Assembly (NCBI GenBank): GCA_002337045.1 | Contig: DDFF01000007.1 | Coordinates: 62,001-126,000, forward strand | DNA from: Bacteroidetes bacterium UBA1935 | GTDB lineage: Bacteria; Bacteroidota; Bacteroidia; Chitinophagales; Chitinophagaceae | Direction: 5' to 3' | Length of the DNA stretch: 64,000 nucleotides | Part shown: positions 22,777-30,918 of the stretch, piece after piece | Layout of the letters: each line of letters begins with the position of its first letter | Position numbering within the stretch: the first letter of the stretch is position 1 | Program-made: the position numbers and the translations under genes | The notes under the pieces: model-generated | Databases searched by the model: none | Told to the model about the DNA's origin: nothing | Seen by the model: only the letters and a program-made list of their open reading frames with translations

Positions 22777-23955
22777 TTACATTTTCTCGATAACAACAGC
22801 GCTTGCGCCACCGCCACCGTTACAGATACCTGCAGCACCGTACTTACCACCATTCTGGTTCAGTACGCTCAACAGTGTAACGATGATACGCGCACCACTA
22901 GCACCCAGTGGGTGACCCAGTGATACTGCACCACCATTCACGTTCACTTGCTCAGGCTTCAGGTTCATCTTCTGCATGTTTACCAAGCCTACTACGCTGA
23001 ATGCTTCATTCAGTTCGAAGTAGTTGATATCTTCCATTTTCAGGCCTGCTTTAGCAACCGCTTTAGGCACAGCAATAGATGGTGTAGTTGTAAACCATTC
23101 AGGTGCTTGTTCAGCATCTGCATAGCCTTTTATTTTTGCTATTGGTTTAATGCCTAATGCTTCTGCTTTTTCTTTGCTCATCAACACCAGTGCAGCAGCA
23201 CCGTCGTTCATCGTACTTGCGTTAGCAGCAGTTACGCTACCGTCTTTTACGAAAGCAGATTTCAGTTGAGGTATTTTATCAAATTTTACATTCCAAGGAT
23301 CTTCGTCTTTTGCGAAAACTATCGGGTCGCCTTTCTTGTTAGGAATTTCAACAGGTACTATCTCATCCGCAAATTTACCGGCATCCCACGCAGACTGGCT
23401 GCGTTTGTAGCTTTCAATTGCAAATTCGTCCTGTGCTTCGCGGCTGATGTTACATTCTTTTGCACACAGTTCAGCAGCATTACCCATCGGGTACTGATGG
23501 TACACATCTGTCAAACCGTCTTTTGCAAGGCCGTCTATCAGTGTTACGTTACCATACTTGCTACCCCAACGCAGGTTTGCGTTGTAGAAAGGTACATTGC
23601 TCATGCTTTCCATACCACCTGCTACCACTACATCAGCATCGCCCAGCATGATAGCCTGTGCACCTTGCATTATGGCTTTCATACCGCTTGCACATACTTT
23701 GTTTACAGTAGTACATGGTACATTGTCAGGAATACCTGCAAAACGGGCAGCCTGGCGTGCAGGAGCCTGTCCGAGGTTACCTTGCAATACGCAACCCATC
23801 AGTACTTCATTTACTTCCTCAGGATTAAGACCAATTTTATTGATAGCACCTTTGATAGCAATTGAACCCAGTTGCGTAGCAGAGAAATCTTTTAAAGCAC
23901 CACCCCATGCGCCCATTGCAGTACGCACAGCCGATACGATATACACTTCTTTCAT
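22777..23955 (-). CDS. Acetyl-CoA C-acetyltransferase (thiolase)
   Basis: A 392-residue biosynthetic-type thiolase. The nucleophile Cys88 lies in NKVCASGMKA, His348 in SLGHPLGASGAR and the second Cys378 in GICNGGGGAS, so the active site is complete. The length fits AtoB/PhaA-type enzymes, which condense two acetyl-CoA or cleave acetoacetyl-CoA. No other beta-oxidation gene is adjacent. Monocistronic with a -7 element at 23981-23988 and a terminator. Confidence 0.95.
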   Translation of the reverse strand: MKEVYIVSAVRTAMGAWGGALKDFSATQLGSIAIKGAINKIGLNPEEVNEVLMGCVLQGNLGQAPARQAARFAGIPDNVPCTTVNKVCASGMKAIMQGAQAIMLGDADVVVAGGMESMSNVPFYNANLRWGSKYGNVTLIDGLAKDGLTDVYHQYPMGNAAELCAKECNISREAQDEFAIESYKRSQSAWDAGKFADEIVPVEIPNKKGDPIVFAKDEDPWNVKFDKIPQLKSAFVKDGSVTAANASTMNDGAAALVLMSKEKAEALGIKPIAKIKGYADAEQAPEWFTTTPSIAVPKAVAKAGLKMEDINYFELNEAFSVVGLVNMQKMNLKPEQVNVNGGAVSLGHPLGASGARIIVTLLSVLNQNGGKYGAAGICNGGGGASAVVIEKM

Positions 23956-23980
23956 AAAAGAAAATTTTTTTAAGACGCGC

Positions 23981-23988
23981 CAAATGTA
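23981..23988 (-). promoter_or_regulatory. Candidate -7 element of the thiolase gene
   Basis: The minus strand reads TACATTTG, 25 bp before the ATG at 23955. The -33 position is not consensus. Confidence 0.55.
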
Positions 23989-24025
23989 CGGAAAAAAAGA
24001 TATGGTAATGTATCTGCATAAATTG

Positions 24026-24059
24026 CCGCTATAGCGGTATACTTATTAGATTAATCTAA
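24026..24059. promoter_or_regulatory. Two perfect palindromes in a divergent promoter region
   Basis: CCGCTATAGCGG (24026-24037, 12 bp) and TTAGATTAATCTAA (24046-24059, 14 bp) lie between the divergent thiolase and L,D-transpeptidase genes. Their size and position suit operators for dimeric regulators; no regulator gene is next to them. Confidence 0.5.
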
Positions 24060-24125
24060 AATAAAAGCCTGTTAAACCACCGTTAAAACGAAAAGCTGTT
24101 AACAACAGCCAACAACGCATATATA

Positions 24126-24133
24126 TATCTTTG
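24126..24133 (+). promoter_or_regulatory. Candidate -7 element of the YkuD-like gene
   Basis: TATCTTTG, about 35 bp before the start at 24168; the -33 region (TGTTAACA) is only partly consensus. Confidence 0.5.
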
Positions 24134-24167
24134 GATTATCCATTACAGATTTCAAAACAAGGAAAGG

Positions 24168-25013
24168 ATGATGAAGAAATTGGTCTTGTGGGCTATGGCA
24201 TCCCTGCTGATAATAAACACACCAACCGCTTCTTACGCAGATGAAGGTATGGGCATCAGCAGTACTGCCGCAGATATGCATATAGAAGATGTGTACAACG
24301 CTATATGTGCAGATGGCAATTCGCTGCCCTCTTATGCTGTTTTTGAAAAAGCTTATCGCGGCTACCTGAATCTGCAAAATGCAGGCAGGCTGAATACTAA
24401 TAAGCATATACTTACCATTTGCGATCTTTCCCTTTCTGCCAACGAAAACAGAATGTGGATTATAGACCTGTCTCAAAAAAAGGTATTGCTGCACACACTG
24501 GTAGCACACGGGCAAGGCAGTGGCGAGGAGTATGCCATGAAGTTCTCTAACAAAATGAACTCTCACCAAACCAGCCTCGGCTTTTATGTAACGGGCGATA
24601 CCTACAATGGCGACCACGGGCGCTCGCTATACCTGCATGGTATGGACAAGGGCTTTAATAATATGGCCTACGAACGTGACATTGTAGTGCATGGTGCAGA
24701 ATATGTATCTAAAGATTTCATTTGCAGCAACGAGCGACTGGGACGCAGCTGGGGCTGCCCTGCAGTACCAGCCAAGCTATCCAACAGAGTGATAGACCAT
24801 ATTAAAGACGGTACTTGCCTTTTCATATACTATCCGCAGAAGCAATATCTGAAATCTTCTGTATGGCTGAAGAAAAACATCAGCCACCTGCCACAGGATA
24901 TAGCTGCAAAATACCCGATGCTGCAAAAAGCACCGGTGATAGAATATGAATATGGCCCGCGTATGCAGGCCATATTAAAAGAGATTCCGCCAATCAGGCT
25001 ACCATTATTGTAA
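24168..25013 (+). CDS. Murein L,D-transpeptidase catalytic-domain family protein
   Basis: A 281-residue protein with an N-terminal signal peptide (about residues 1-24). The catalytic region has His175 (DIVVHGAEYV) and Cys197 in RLGRSWGCPAV, the pattern of the YkuD_2-like family, with the substrate-cap segment (GFYVTGDTYNGDHGRSLYLHG) before it. It probably forms or edits 3-3 cross-links or anchors proteins in peptidoglycan. Start is ATG 24168 or the next ATG at 24171. Convergent, with a 9-bp overlap, to a second L,D-transpeptidase of different architecture. Confidence 0.85.
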   Translation: MMKKLVLWAMASLLIINTPTASYADEGMGISSTAADMHIEDVYNAICADGNSLPSYAVFEKAYRGYLNLQNAGRLNTNKHILTICDLSLSANENRMWIIDLSQKKVLLHTLVAHGQGSGEEYAMKFSNKMNSHQTSLGFYVTGDTYNGDHGRSLYLHGMDKGFNNMAYERDIVVHGAEYVSKDFICSNERLGRSWGCPAVPAKLSNRVIDHIKDGTCLFIYYPQKQYLKSSVWLKKNISHLPQDIAAKYPMLQKAPVIEYEYGPRMQAILKEIPPIRLPLL

Positions 25014-26693
25014 CATAGCACTCAGCTTAGCATCGCGCTTATACACATCTGTCAGGAAGTGTATCTGTGAACCTGTAGTATCTTCAAATGCTGTCAGGTA
25101 AACGATGTGCACAGGTATCTTGTTTTTCAATACCTCGTACCTAGTTTTCTTGGTTGTTATCACACTGTCTATTCTTGATATCGGGTAGCGTTTGCCTTCC
25201 ATTTCACTAAGTATAAACTCTGCCATTTCTTTAGGCTTCTGCACACGTATACAACCCGAACTTAGGAAGCGGTCTTTCTTACCAAAGTCTTCGCGGTGCG
25301 GTGTATCGTGCAGGTATATATCCCATTTATTAGGCAGGTTGAATTTTACATATCCCAATGCATTATCATCGCCGGGATCCTGACGGAAAACATAACGCTT
25401 GTAATTGTTGCTGTTTACTCCCGATGCACTTACCCTGTTACCCTTCATGTCATATACTTTCAGGCCTTTTCTGTTCAGGTATGCCTGTCCGCTTTTTGCC
25501 ATACCGGGCAATACATCTTTCTTCATGATAGTTGGCGGCACCCCCCATGGCGGATTGATGACTACATTGGCCATATTCGCATTGAGGCTGGGTGTCTGTC
25601 TGATGGTTTTACCTACCACCACTTCCATGTGCATGGCATTCTCACCATTTATACGAAAGAAGAGTTCCATCAAAGGCACATCTACCAATACATACTTCTC
25701 TTCGGGCGTTTGTGTCATCCAGCGCAGTCGCTCCAGATTTACAGCCGCACGTTTCATCAAACTATCAATAGGTGATTTCAGGTATGCTTGCGTCAGGCTA
25801 TCTTTTTTGCGATGGTCTTTTACACCCAAATAGTATTGGTAAGATTTCAGCATACTGGCTGTAGCACTCAACGTATCAGACGTGGTAGCTTCCCAAGGCA
25901 ATTCTGCTGCTATCACTGCATCGCGAACACTGTCTGAATAGCCACCTGCATTAATTGCCTGTTTTGCTTTTGCATAATTGCTATCTGTAGTAAGCGGTAC
26001 GTATTTCTTCATCACATCGCGCAGCAGCGTGTATGTTTTGTATTTACTACGGAAGGTATCTAAAGACGGATAATCAGCATCGCCCTTACCAAGCGCACTC
26101 AGCAAAGTATATGGTTGCCACAATGAGTCATTAGCATGATGCCAGAGTGAATCTGCATTTTTGGGCAACACAGCACCTTGCAGCAAATCTCTCGATGCCA
26201 ACAGATAGCTCTTTGTACAAAGTGTATCGAAGTTCACAACAAAATCGGTATTCACTGTTTTTGCAGACTGATACTCTTGCAACAGTTTTCTGAGTTCTGT
26301 GAGTTTGTACCGTTCTGTATTCAACCCGTCATACTGTATGTCTTCCAGTTCTTTCAACAGACTGGTTGCATAGCTTACGTCTCCGTTTTCTGTTAGCCAT
26401 ATGGGGAAGAAGTCTTCATCTGCATAAGATCGCTGCATCACAGCATTGATATCATATACCTTATTCTTTGCCCAGACACTGTCATCAATGGTATTGCTAC
26501 CTATAGCAGACTCAATGGCATCTGCAACATCTGCATCATTGAATTTTGATGTTTGTTTCGGTGCTTCTTTGGCATCTGCATGCTTGCTCATGCTCCTCGA
26601 TTTGCGAGAGCGGCAAGATGTAGTAACAGATACGGCAATAATAATGAGTAATAATAGCGGAATGTACTTCCTGCTTCGTTTAGAGATTTCCAT
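25005..26693 (-). CDS. YcbB/LdtD-like L,D-transpeptidase lipoprotein
   Basis: A 562-residue protein. The N-terminus has a hydrophobic stretch (IPLLLLIIIAVSV) and then TTSC, a probable lipobox with lipidated Cys at about 27. A long helical region with peptidoglycan-binding character (about 60-310) precedes the YkuD domain (about 330-520), where the catalytic motif reads HDTPHREDF...SSGCIRV. This order matches LdtD/YcbB proteins. I chose ATG 26693 rather than 26732 because only this gives a compact signal sequence. Overlaps the convergent partner gene by 9 bp. Confidence 0.88.
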   Translation of the reverse strand: MEISKRSRKYIPLLLLIIIAVSVTTSCRSRKSRSMSKHADAKEAPKQTSKFNDADVADAIESAIGSNTIDDSVWAKNKVYDINAVMQRSYADEDFFPIWLTENGDVSYATSLLKELEDIQYDGLNTERYKLTELRKLLQEYQSAKTVNTDFVVNFDTLCTKSYLLASRDLLQGAVLPKNADSLWHHANDSLWQPYTLLSALGKGDADYPSLDTFRSKYKTYTLLRDVMKKYVPLTTDSNYAKAKQAINAGGYSDSVRDAVIAAELPWEATTSDTLSATASMLKSYQYYLGVKDHRKKDSLTQAYLKSPIDSLMKRAAVNLERLRWMTQTPEEKYVLVDVPLMELFFRINGENAMHMEVVVGKTIRQTPSLNANMANVVINPPWGVPPTIMKKDVLPGMAKSGQAYLNRKGLKVYDMKGNRVSASGVNSNNYKRYVFRQDPGDDNALGYVKFNLPNKWDIYLHDTPHREDFGKKDRFLSSGCIRVQKPKEMAEFILSEMEGKRYPISRIDSVITTKKTRYEVLKNKIPVHIVYLTAFEDTTGSQIHFLTDVYKRDAKLSAMLQ

Positions 26694-26749
26694 GAAAATG
26701 GTGTGCGATGTGTTTATCGGGTAATGATACAAAAACCGTTCCCAATTTC

Positions 26750-27097
26750 TTATAGTATTAATTCTTTTGCAGGATCCCAGAAAAGTTTATCAAAATCGAC
26801 CACTTTATCATCTGCAACTTTAACCCCTTCTTTCATTAGAAGTTGTTCCATTTTTTCGGGCGGGGAGAAATGGTGCTTGCCCGTCAGCATACCGTTACGA
26901 TTCACAACCCTGTGTGCGGGTACTTTGGGCTTGGCATTGTGGCAGGCATTCATAGCATAGCCTACCATACGTGCCCCCGACTTTACACCTATAGCTGCAG
27001 CAACAGCACCGTAAGAGCTTACCCTGCCTTTGGGTATAGCCCTTACCACATCATATATCACATCATAGATGCTTTCTTTATCTGTCGGCTTCGCCAT
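26750..27097 (-). CDS. Alkyltransferase-like protein (Atl), MGMT family
   Basis: A 115-residue protein related to the C-terminal domain of O6-methylguanine-DNA methyltransferase (IPKGRVSSYGAVAAAIG, RMVGYAMNACH). The acceptor motif PCHR reads PAHRVVNRNG, so the alkyl-acceptor Cys is replaced by Ala. Such Atl proteins bind O6-alkylguanine without repairing it and hand it to nucleotide excision repair. Start chosen at 27097 (MAKPTDKES); the longer frame overlaps the upstream gene more deeply. Second gene of the trmB-DUF5522-atl run, overlapping by 20 bp. Confidence 0.85.
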   Translation of the reverse strand: MAKPTDKESIYDVIYDVVRAIPKGRVSSYGAVAAAIGVKSGARMVGYAMNACHNAKPKVPAHRVVNRNGMLTGKHHFSPPEKMEQLLMKEGVKVADDKVVDFDKLFWDPAKELIL

Positions 27098-27281
27098 TTT
27101 GTTTTCTTTTATCCAGCAGTCTGCTACGGCGTATTTCATCATCTACATTCACATACTCAAAGGGGCAGTTCAGGCAGCCCTTACCGCAGCAGTACCCTCT
27201 GTCAAGATGGTACTTTGCTGAAAAAACCAACCTGCCATCTGGCAGCATGTAGTAGTCTTCCCCCTCAATCAATTGCTTCAT
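27078..27281 (-). CDS. DUF5522 small cysteine-rich protein
   Basis: A 67-residue protein with the signature GYCCGKGCLNCPFEY, four cysteines in a compact cluster suggesting metal binding, typical of DUF5522 proteins of Bacteroidota. Function unknown. Start at ATG 27281 (MKQLIEGEDYY), overlapping the 3' end of trmB by 17 bp; the longer frame back to 27434 lies over trmB. The 3' end overlaps the Atl-like gene by 20 bp, so the three are translationally coupled. Confidence 0.8.
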   Translation of the reverse strand: MKQLIEGEDYYMLPDGRLVFSAKYHLDRGYCCGKGCLNCPFEYVNVDDEIRRSRLLDKRKQNGEADR

Positions 27282-27957
27282 GCTTCTGAAACCTTTCGGG
27301 TAATATGATTGGCTTATCTGGCAATGAGAATGATATGAAATAAATAGTGCGCCCTTCTGCAAGGTGCATTTTTTCGTAGTAGGTCTGTATAGCCAGCGGG
27401 CCTGTTGCCAGTCCCTTGCCATATATGTCTGCAAGGTTTTCGTGTATATGACAACCTTGTTCGGCTATTGTTTCCAGTGTAAAATCGTACAGCTCTTTAG
27501 AGTCTGTCTTCAGGTTGATTTTAGCACCGGGTACCAATACCTGCTGATACAGATGCAGAAAACGCGCGTGTGTTAATCTGTTCTTAGCTCTGGATTCGCG
27601 CAGGAACGGATCGGGGAAAATGATCCAAATTTCCTTTACCTCTCCGGGTTCAAAATATTCCGTCAGCTTACCAATATGCGTACGCATGAATGCAACGTTG
27701 GTAAGATTTTCGGTAAGTGCTGTTTTTGCGCCTGTATATATTCTGTTTCCTTTTATGTCAACACCAATAAAATTTCTGTCTTTGTGCACGCGGCCAAGCC
27801 CCACACTGTATTCACCTTTTCCGCATGCCAACTCTAGCGTAACTGGTTGATTATTACCGAAAAAATCACTCCACTTACCTTTTACATTCTCAGGATATTG
27901 TAGTACATTCGGGTAATTGCCAATTGCCGCGAACTTAAGTAATTTCTTTTGCCCCAT
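27265..27957 (-). CDS. trmB: tRNA (guanine-N7)-methyltransferase
   Basis: A 230-residue class I methyltransferase. SAM-binding motif LELACGKGEYSVGLGR, a second acidic strand NFIGVDIKGNRI, and the catalytic IIFPDPFLRESRAKNRLTH (canonical FPDPWxKxRHxxRR, here with Phe-Leu in place of Trp-Pro). It makes m7G46 in tRNA. The longer frame from 28002 is rejected: a TATCTTTG -7 box lies at 27966-27973 and MGQKKLLKF begins the family core. First gene of a three-gene overlapping operon. Confidence 0.93.
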   Translation of the reverse strand: MGQKKLLKFAAIGNYPNVLQYPENVKGKWSDFFGNNQPVTLELACGKGEYSVGLGRVHKDRNFIGVDIKGNRIYTGAKTALTENLTNVAFMRTHIGKLTEYFEPGEVKEIWIIFPDPFLRESRAKNRLTHARFLHLYQQVLVPGAKINLKTDSKELYDFTLETIAEQGCHIHENLADIYGKGLATGPLAIQTYYEKMHLAEGRTIYFISFSLPDKPIILPERFQKHEAID

Positions 27958-27965
27958 ATAGGAAG

Positions 27966-27973
27966 CAAAGATA
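27966..27973 (-). promoter_or_regulatory. -7 element of trmB
   Basis: The minus strand reads TATCTTTG, 8 bp before the ATG at 27957, giving an almost leaderless transcript. It supports the shorter start. No clear -33. Confidence 0.6.
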
Positions 27974-28016
27974 AGCATTAGCTTAATCTTAAATTTTGTC
28001 ATTTTAAATCAACTAT

Positions 28017-28886
28017 ATGAAGAAAAAAAGTCTACTACTATCTATTTCAGCAGTTTTTGCTGCCATTTTAGCTTCCAGTTATGACAACGGCCCTGCACTG
28101 AACGGCCTTAACCGTACAGGTAGCAATAATACCTCGGCCAGTTGCGATGGCAGTGGTTGCCATGCAGCAAATAATACAGCCTTGAATGTAACAGTAGTAA
28201 TTACCGACACAGGCAGCACTACCCCTATAACTTCATATGTTCCGGGTAAAAAATATCGTCTGCGTGTAGCTGGCGCTACTACAACTCTGTCACAGTCTAA
28301 ATTTGGCTTCCAGGTTTCTACGGTAAAAGCTAGCAGCACTTCTACACAAGCAGGTACAATTGCTGCAGGTGGCACAAGTACAGCCAACACGGCTGTAAGA
28401 ACTGTAGGCGGCTTGCAAATAGGTGAACACACTATGCCGCTAAGCGGTACCGGTACTGGTACTACCTGGGCATATACTGCTAACTTATACTGGACTGCAC
28501 CTGCTGCAGGTACGGGGCAGGTAAAACTGTATACTACCATTAATGCTGTTAACGGTTCAGGCGTTGGTGGTGATGCTCCGAATGCAGCTTCTTCACTGAT
28601 TGGTGAATCTACTTCTGTACCGACTATTGGCAGCACTGCGTCATTCAGTGCTTATCCTAATCCGGCAACTAGTTTTATTACTATCAATGCAGATGGTATC
28701 AGCAGTGGCAACTGGAATGTAGCAGTATATGATCTGCGTGGCAAAGTAATTGCAACACAAAGCGTTACTTCAAGCAATAGTAATTTGAATACGAATATAG
28801 ATTGCTCTAAATGGGCTGCAGGTATGTACTATGTACAAATAGGTAATGAAACTGAAACAAAAGTAATGCCTATCGTAAAACGATAA
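28017..28886 (+). CDS. T9SS-exported choice-of-anchor-V-like protein, copy 1
   Basis: A 289-residue secreted protein. A signal peptide (about 1-20) precedes a motif C-x4-C-H (SCDGSGCHAANN, about 42-53), then a beta-sandwich with KFGFQVSTV and LYWTAPAAGTGQVKLYTTINAVNG, the pattern of Reeler/choice-of-anchor V domains. The last 80 residues are a T9SS type A sorting domain (AYPNPATSF..., final MPIVKR). The Cys-Cys-His motif looks like a c-type heme or metal site but has four, not two, intervening residues. Its neighbour at 29118 is a paralogue. Confidence 0.8.
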   Translation: MKKKSLLLSISAVFAAILASSYDNGPALNGLNRTGSNNTSASCDGSGCHAANNTALNVTVVITDTGSTTPITSYVPGKKYRLRVAGATTTLSQSKFGFQVSTVKASSTSTQAGTIAAGGTSTANTAVRTVGGLQIGEHTMPLSGTGTGTTWAYTANLYWTAPAAGTGQVKLYTTINAVNGSGVGGDAPNAASSLIGESTSVPTIGSTASFSAYPNPATSFITINADGISSGNWNVAVYDLRGKVIATQSVTSSNSNLNTNIDCSKWAAGMYYVQIGNETETKVMPIVKR

Positions 28887-28906
28887 GTTATACTGATTGA
28901 TAAATG

Positions 28907-28933
28907 AAAGCAACTCTGTTACAGAGTTGCTTT
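28907..28933 (+). terminator. Terminator after copy 1
   Basis: AAAGCAACTCTG (28907-28918) and CAGAGTTGCTTT (28922-28933) give a 12-bp stem with loop TTA and then a T-run. Confidence 0.9.
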
Positions 28934-28996
28934 TTTGTTTTGCGTAACATTAAAAAACGCAGTAAGATTTTAATAACACATAGCATATATCAATTA

Positions 28997-29004
28997 TACC
29001 TTTG
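28997..29004 (+). promoter_or_regulatory. Candidate -7 element of copy 2
   Basis: TACCTTTG, giving a leader of about 105 nt before 29118. The -33 position is T-rich only. So the second paralogue has its own promoter after the terminator of the first. Confidence 0.5.
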
Positions 29005-29117
29005 TATTAGTTCTTTACAGTAAGCATGGCATAAGTACAGGAAACTACGCGGCATTAGTTTTTTAGGTAATGGAACCCGTTTGCACATCCATTCATTAAC
29101 CTTTAAAAAGCTACTTT

Positions 29118-29972
29118 ATGACAAAGAAAGTTTTACTTACAACAGCCTTTACAGCCCTTACTTTTATTACCCTAACAAGCAACAAGACAGGCCCGGCAAC
29201 TAACGGACAAGGTAACAAAACAGGTGGTCCCGGATCTAACGGGGAAACTTGTGGAATGGCAGGATGCCATACAAGCGGCATTGGTACTACTACGGGTGCA
29301 TTTGAAGTGCGCAAACGTTTTAAACCAGACTCAAACGCGATTGTCAATTCTTACATGCCGGACTCACTGTACACAGTGAAATTTACAGGTACACATCTTA
29401 CGCTGACTAAGTTTGGTTTTCAACTGGAAGTAGTGAAACTGAGCGACTCTACAAATGCGGGCACAATCTCTAACCTCGGACCAAAAGTACAATCAAAAAC
29501 TGTTGGGGGCAGGACCTTGCTTGAACACACAGATACTATTGCCGGCTCTCAAATGTCTGTAACATTTGTATGGAAGGCTCCCTCCAAAAATAGCGGACAA
29601 GTTCGTTTCTATGGTGTGGTAAATGCTGTAAACGGGGATGGCACCAGCGCCAACGATAAACCAAGCAGCCCTATTATGATTGGTTTGGCAGAGTCGCTGA
29701 ATACACCGTATCTGACTAAAGAAAATAAGTTCAGTCTGTATCCTAATCCTGCATCTGCAATGCTAAATATCAAAAGACAGTCTACTGATAACGGCAGCTA
29801 TGAAATGCAGATAATAAATAATAGCGGACAAGTGGTAAGCACTACTAACACCGAAGTAAATAATGGTGTGTTGGAACACAATGTAAATACATCTTCACTG
29901 GCAAGCGGGCTATACATGCTTCGCGTAGCACACAATGGAGAACAACAAGTAATGCCGTTTATAAAACAATAA
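29118..29972 (+). CDS. T9SS-exported choice-of-anchor-V-like protein, copy 2
   Basis: A 284-residue paralogue of the protein at 28017 with the same order: signal peptide, C-x4-C-H (TCGMAGCHTSGIG, about 37-49), a sandwich with KFGFQLEVVKL and VTFVWKAPSKNSGQVRFYGVVNAVNGDG, and a type A sorting domain (LYPNPASAMLNI..., final MPFIKQ). Similar throughout but clearly diverged, so an old duplication. Followed by a bidirectional terminator. Exported to the cell surface; ligand unknown. Confidence 0.8.
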   Translation: MTKKVLLTTAFTALTFITLTSNKTGPATNGQGNKTGGPGSNGETCGMAGCHTSGIGTTTGAFEVRKRFKPDSNAIVNSYMPDSLYTVKFTGTHLTLTKFGFQLEVVKLSDSTNAGTISNLGPKVQSKTVGGRTLLEHTDTIAGSQMSVTFVWKAPSKNSGQVRFYGVVNAVNGDGTSANDKPSSPIMIGLAESLNTPYLTKENKFSLYPNPASAMLNIKRQSTDNGSYEMQIINNSGQVVSTTNTEVNNGVLEHNVNTSSLASGLYMLRVAHNGEQQVMPFIKQ

Positions 29973-29991
29973 CCAATACAACTCTTACAAT

Positions 29992-30020
29992 ACTAAAGCG
30001 CACTTATTGTGCGCTTTAGT
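29992..30020. terminator. Bidirectional terminator
   Basis: ACTAAAGCGCAC (29992-30003) and GTGCGCTTTAGT (30009-30020) form a perfect 12-bp stem between convergent genes; the stop codon of the minus-strand gene (30016-30018) is inside the stem. Confidence 0.85.
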
Positions 30021-30852
30021 TTAATAGTATTATCAACAAGGCATACAATAGCATCATACCATCTACAAGGCCCAGATAAGCTTTGTCAGATGGATGCTTC
30101 TTTACATACAGCATTACTACTTTCATACACATAGCTGTTATTAGCTCTGCAACTAATCGGCCGGTATGAGGGTATCTGAAATATTGAATGATACTGCTTA
30201 TGGCAAATACAATTATCGATACATCTATCAATACATAGCTTCTTGCAGCTCCTATTCTGTTAGGTATGGTTTGTATATCTTTTTGTGCATCTGCCTGCAT
30301 ATCGCGTATGTCAAATGCAATACACAATGCAAGTAGCATGCTCGTCCGTATCAATATCTCAAACGGATAATCAGTTATGCTATTGTGCAGGTACAAAATT
30401 GGCAAGACACAAGTTGCAATCACCCACACGGTTACCAATGCTATTATCTTTCCCCATCCATAATCTTTCAGCCTTCTTTTGTTGGCAAATGGCAATAAGG
30501 GAAATGAATACATGAATGAGCATACACCCATTACCGCACACCACCCTAATATATCTGCACTTACATAAAACAGACTGAACAATAAACCCACACTACCGGC
30601 TACTACCATAACCCAATGCCACATGCTCTTGTACTTCGACCAGTGTTCTTCATTTACCTGCGCCATTGTACGTAGTATGAAATGAAGATTATATACCACA
30701 AGCGTACTTGAAAACAACAACAGATGCAGTGTCGTAATAGCATGCGGTGTACTACCAAGCACCAGTTTTTCCGTAGCCATACACATACACATAGCACATA
30801 GTGCAGCAAAGATGCTTGTAAACAATATCCAATCTGTAAGCCTGCGTAGCAT
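30016..30852 (-). CDS. UbiA-like polytopic membrane protein
   Basis: A 278-residue integral membrane protein with about eight hydrophobic segments. The second Asp-rich motif of UbiA prenyltransferases is recognisable (DIRDMQADAQKDIQTIPNRIG), but the first motif (usually NDxxDxxxD) reads YNLHFILRT and lacks the acidic residues, so classical prenyl-transfer activity is doubtful. Start ATG 30852 (MLRRLTDWILF) is preferred to the longer frame, whose upstream part lies in the pccB terminator region. No co-operonic partner suggests a substrate. Confidence 0.6.
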   Translation of the reverse strand: MLRRLTDWILFTSIFAALCAMCMCMATEKLVLGSTPHAITTLHLLLFSSTLVVYNLHFILRTMAQVNEEHWSKYKSMWHWVMVVAGSVGLLFSLFYVSADILGWCAVMGVCSFMYSFPLLPFANKRRLKDYGWGKIIALVTVWVIATCVLPILYLHNSITDYPFEILIRTSMLLALCIAFDIRDMQADAQKDIQTIPNRIGAARSYVLIDVSIIVFAISSIIQYFRYPHTGRLVAELITAMCMKVVMLYVKKHPSDKAYLGLVDGMMLLYALLIILLN

Positions 30853-30864
30853 GTACCAACAAAA

Positions 30865-30888
30865 ATACGGCTGCAAATGCAGCCGTAT
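30865..30888 (-). terminator. Terminator of the carboxyltransferase gene
   Basis: ATACGGCTGC (30865-30874) and GCAGCCGTAT (30879-30888) around AAAT; the minus strand then reads TTTTT. It ends 12 bp before the start of the UbiA-like gene. Confidence 0.85.
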
Positions 30889-30918
30889 CCTTATTTATTC
30901 ATTTATATTATTTCAATC

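Noticed and set aside
27958..28002. Longer start for trmB
   Set aside because: A -7 box (27966-27973) falls inside the extension, and the family core begins at 27957.
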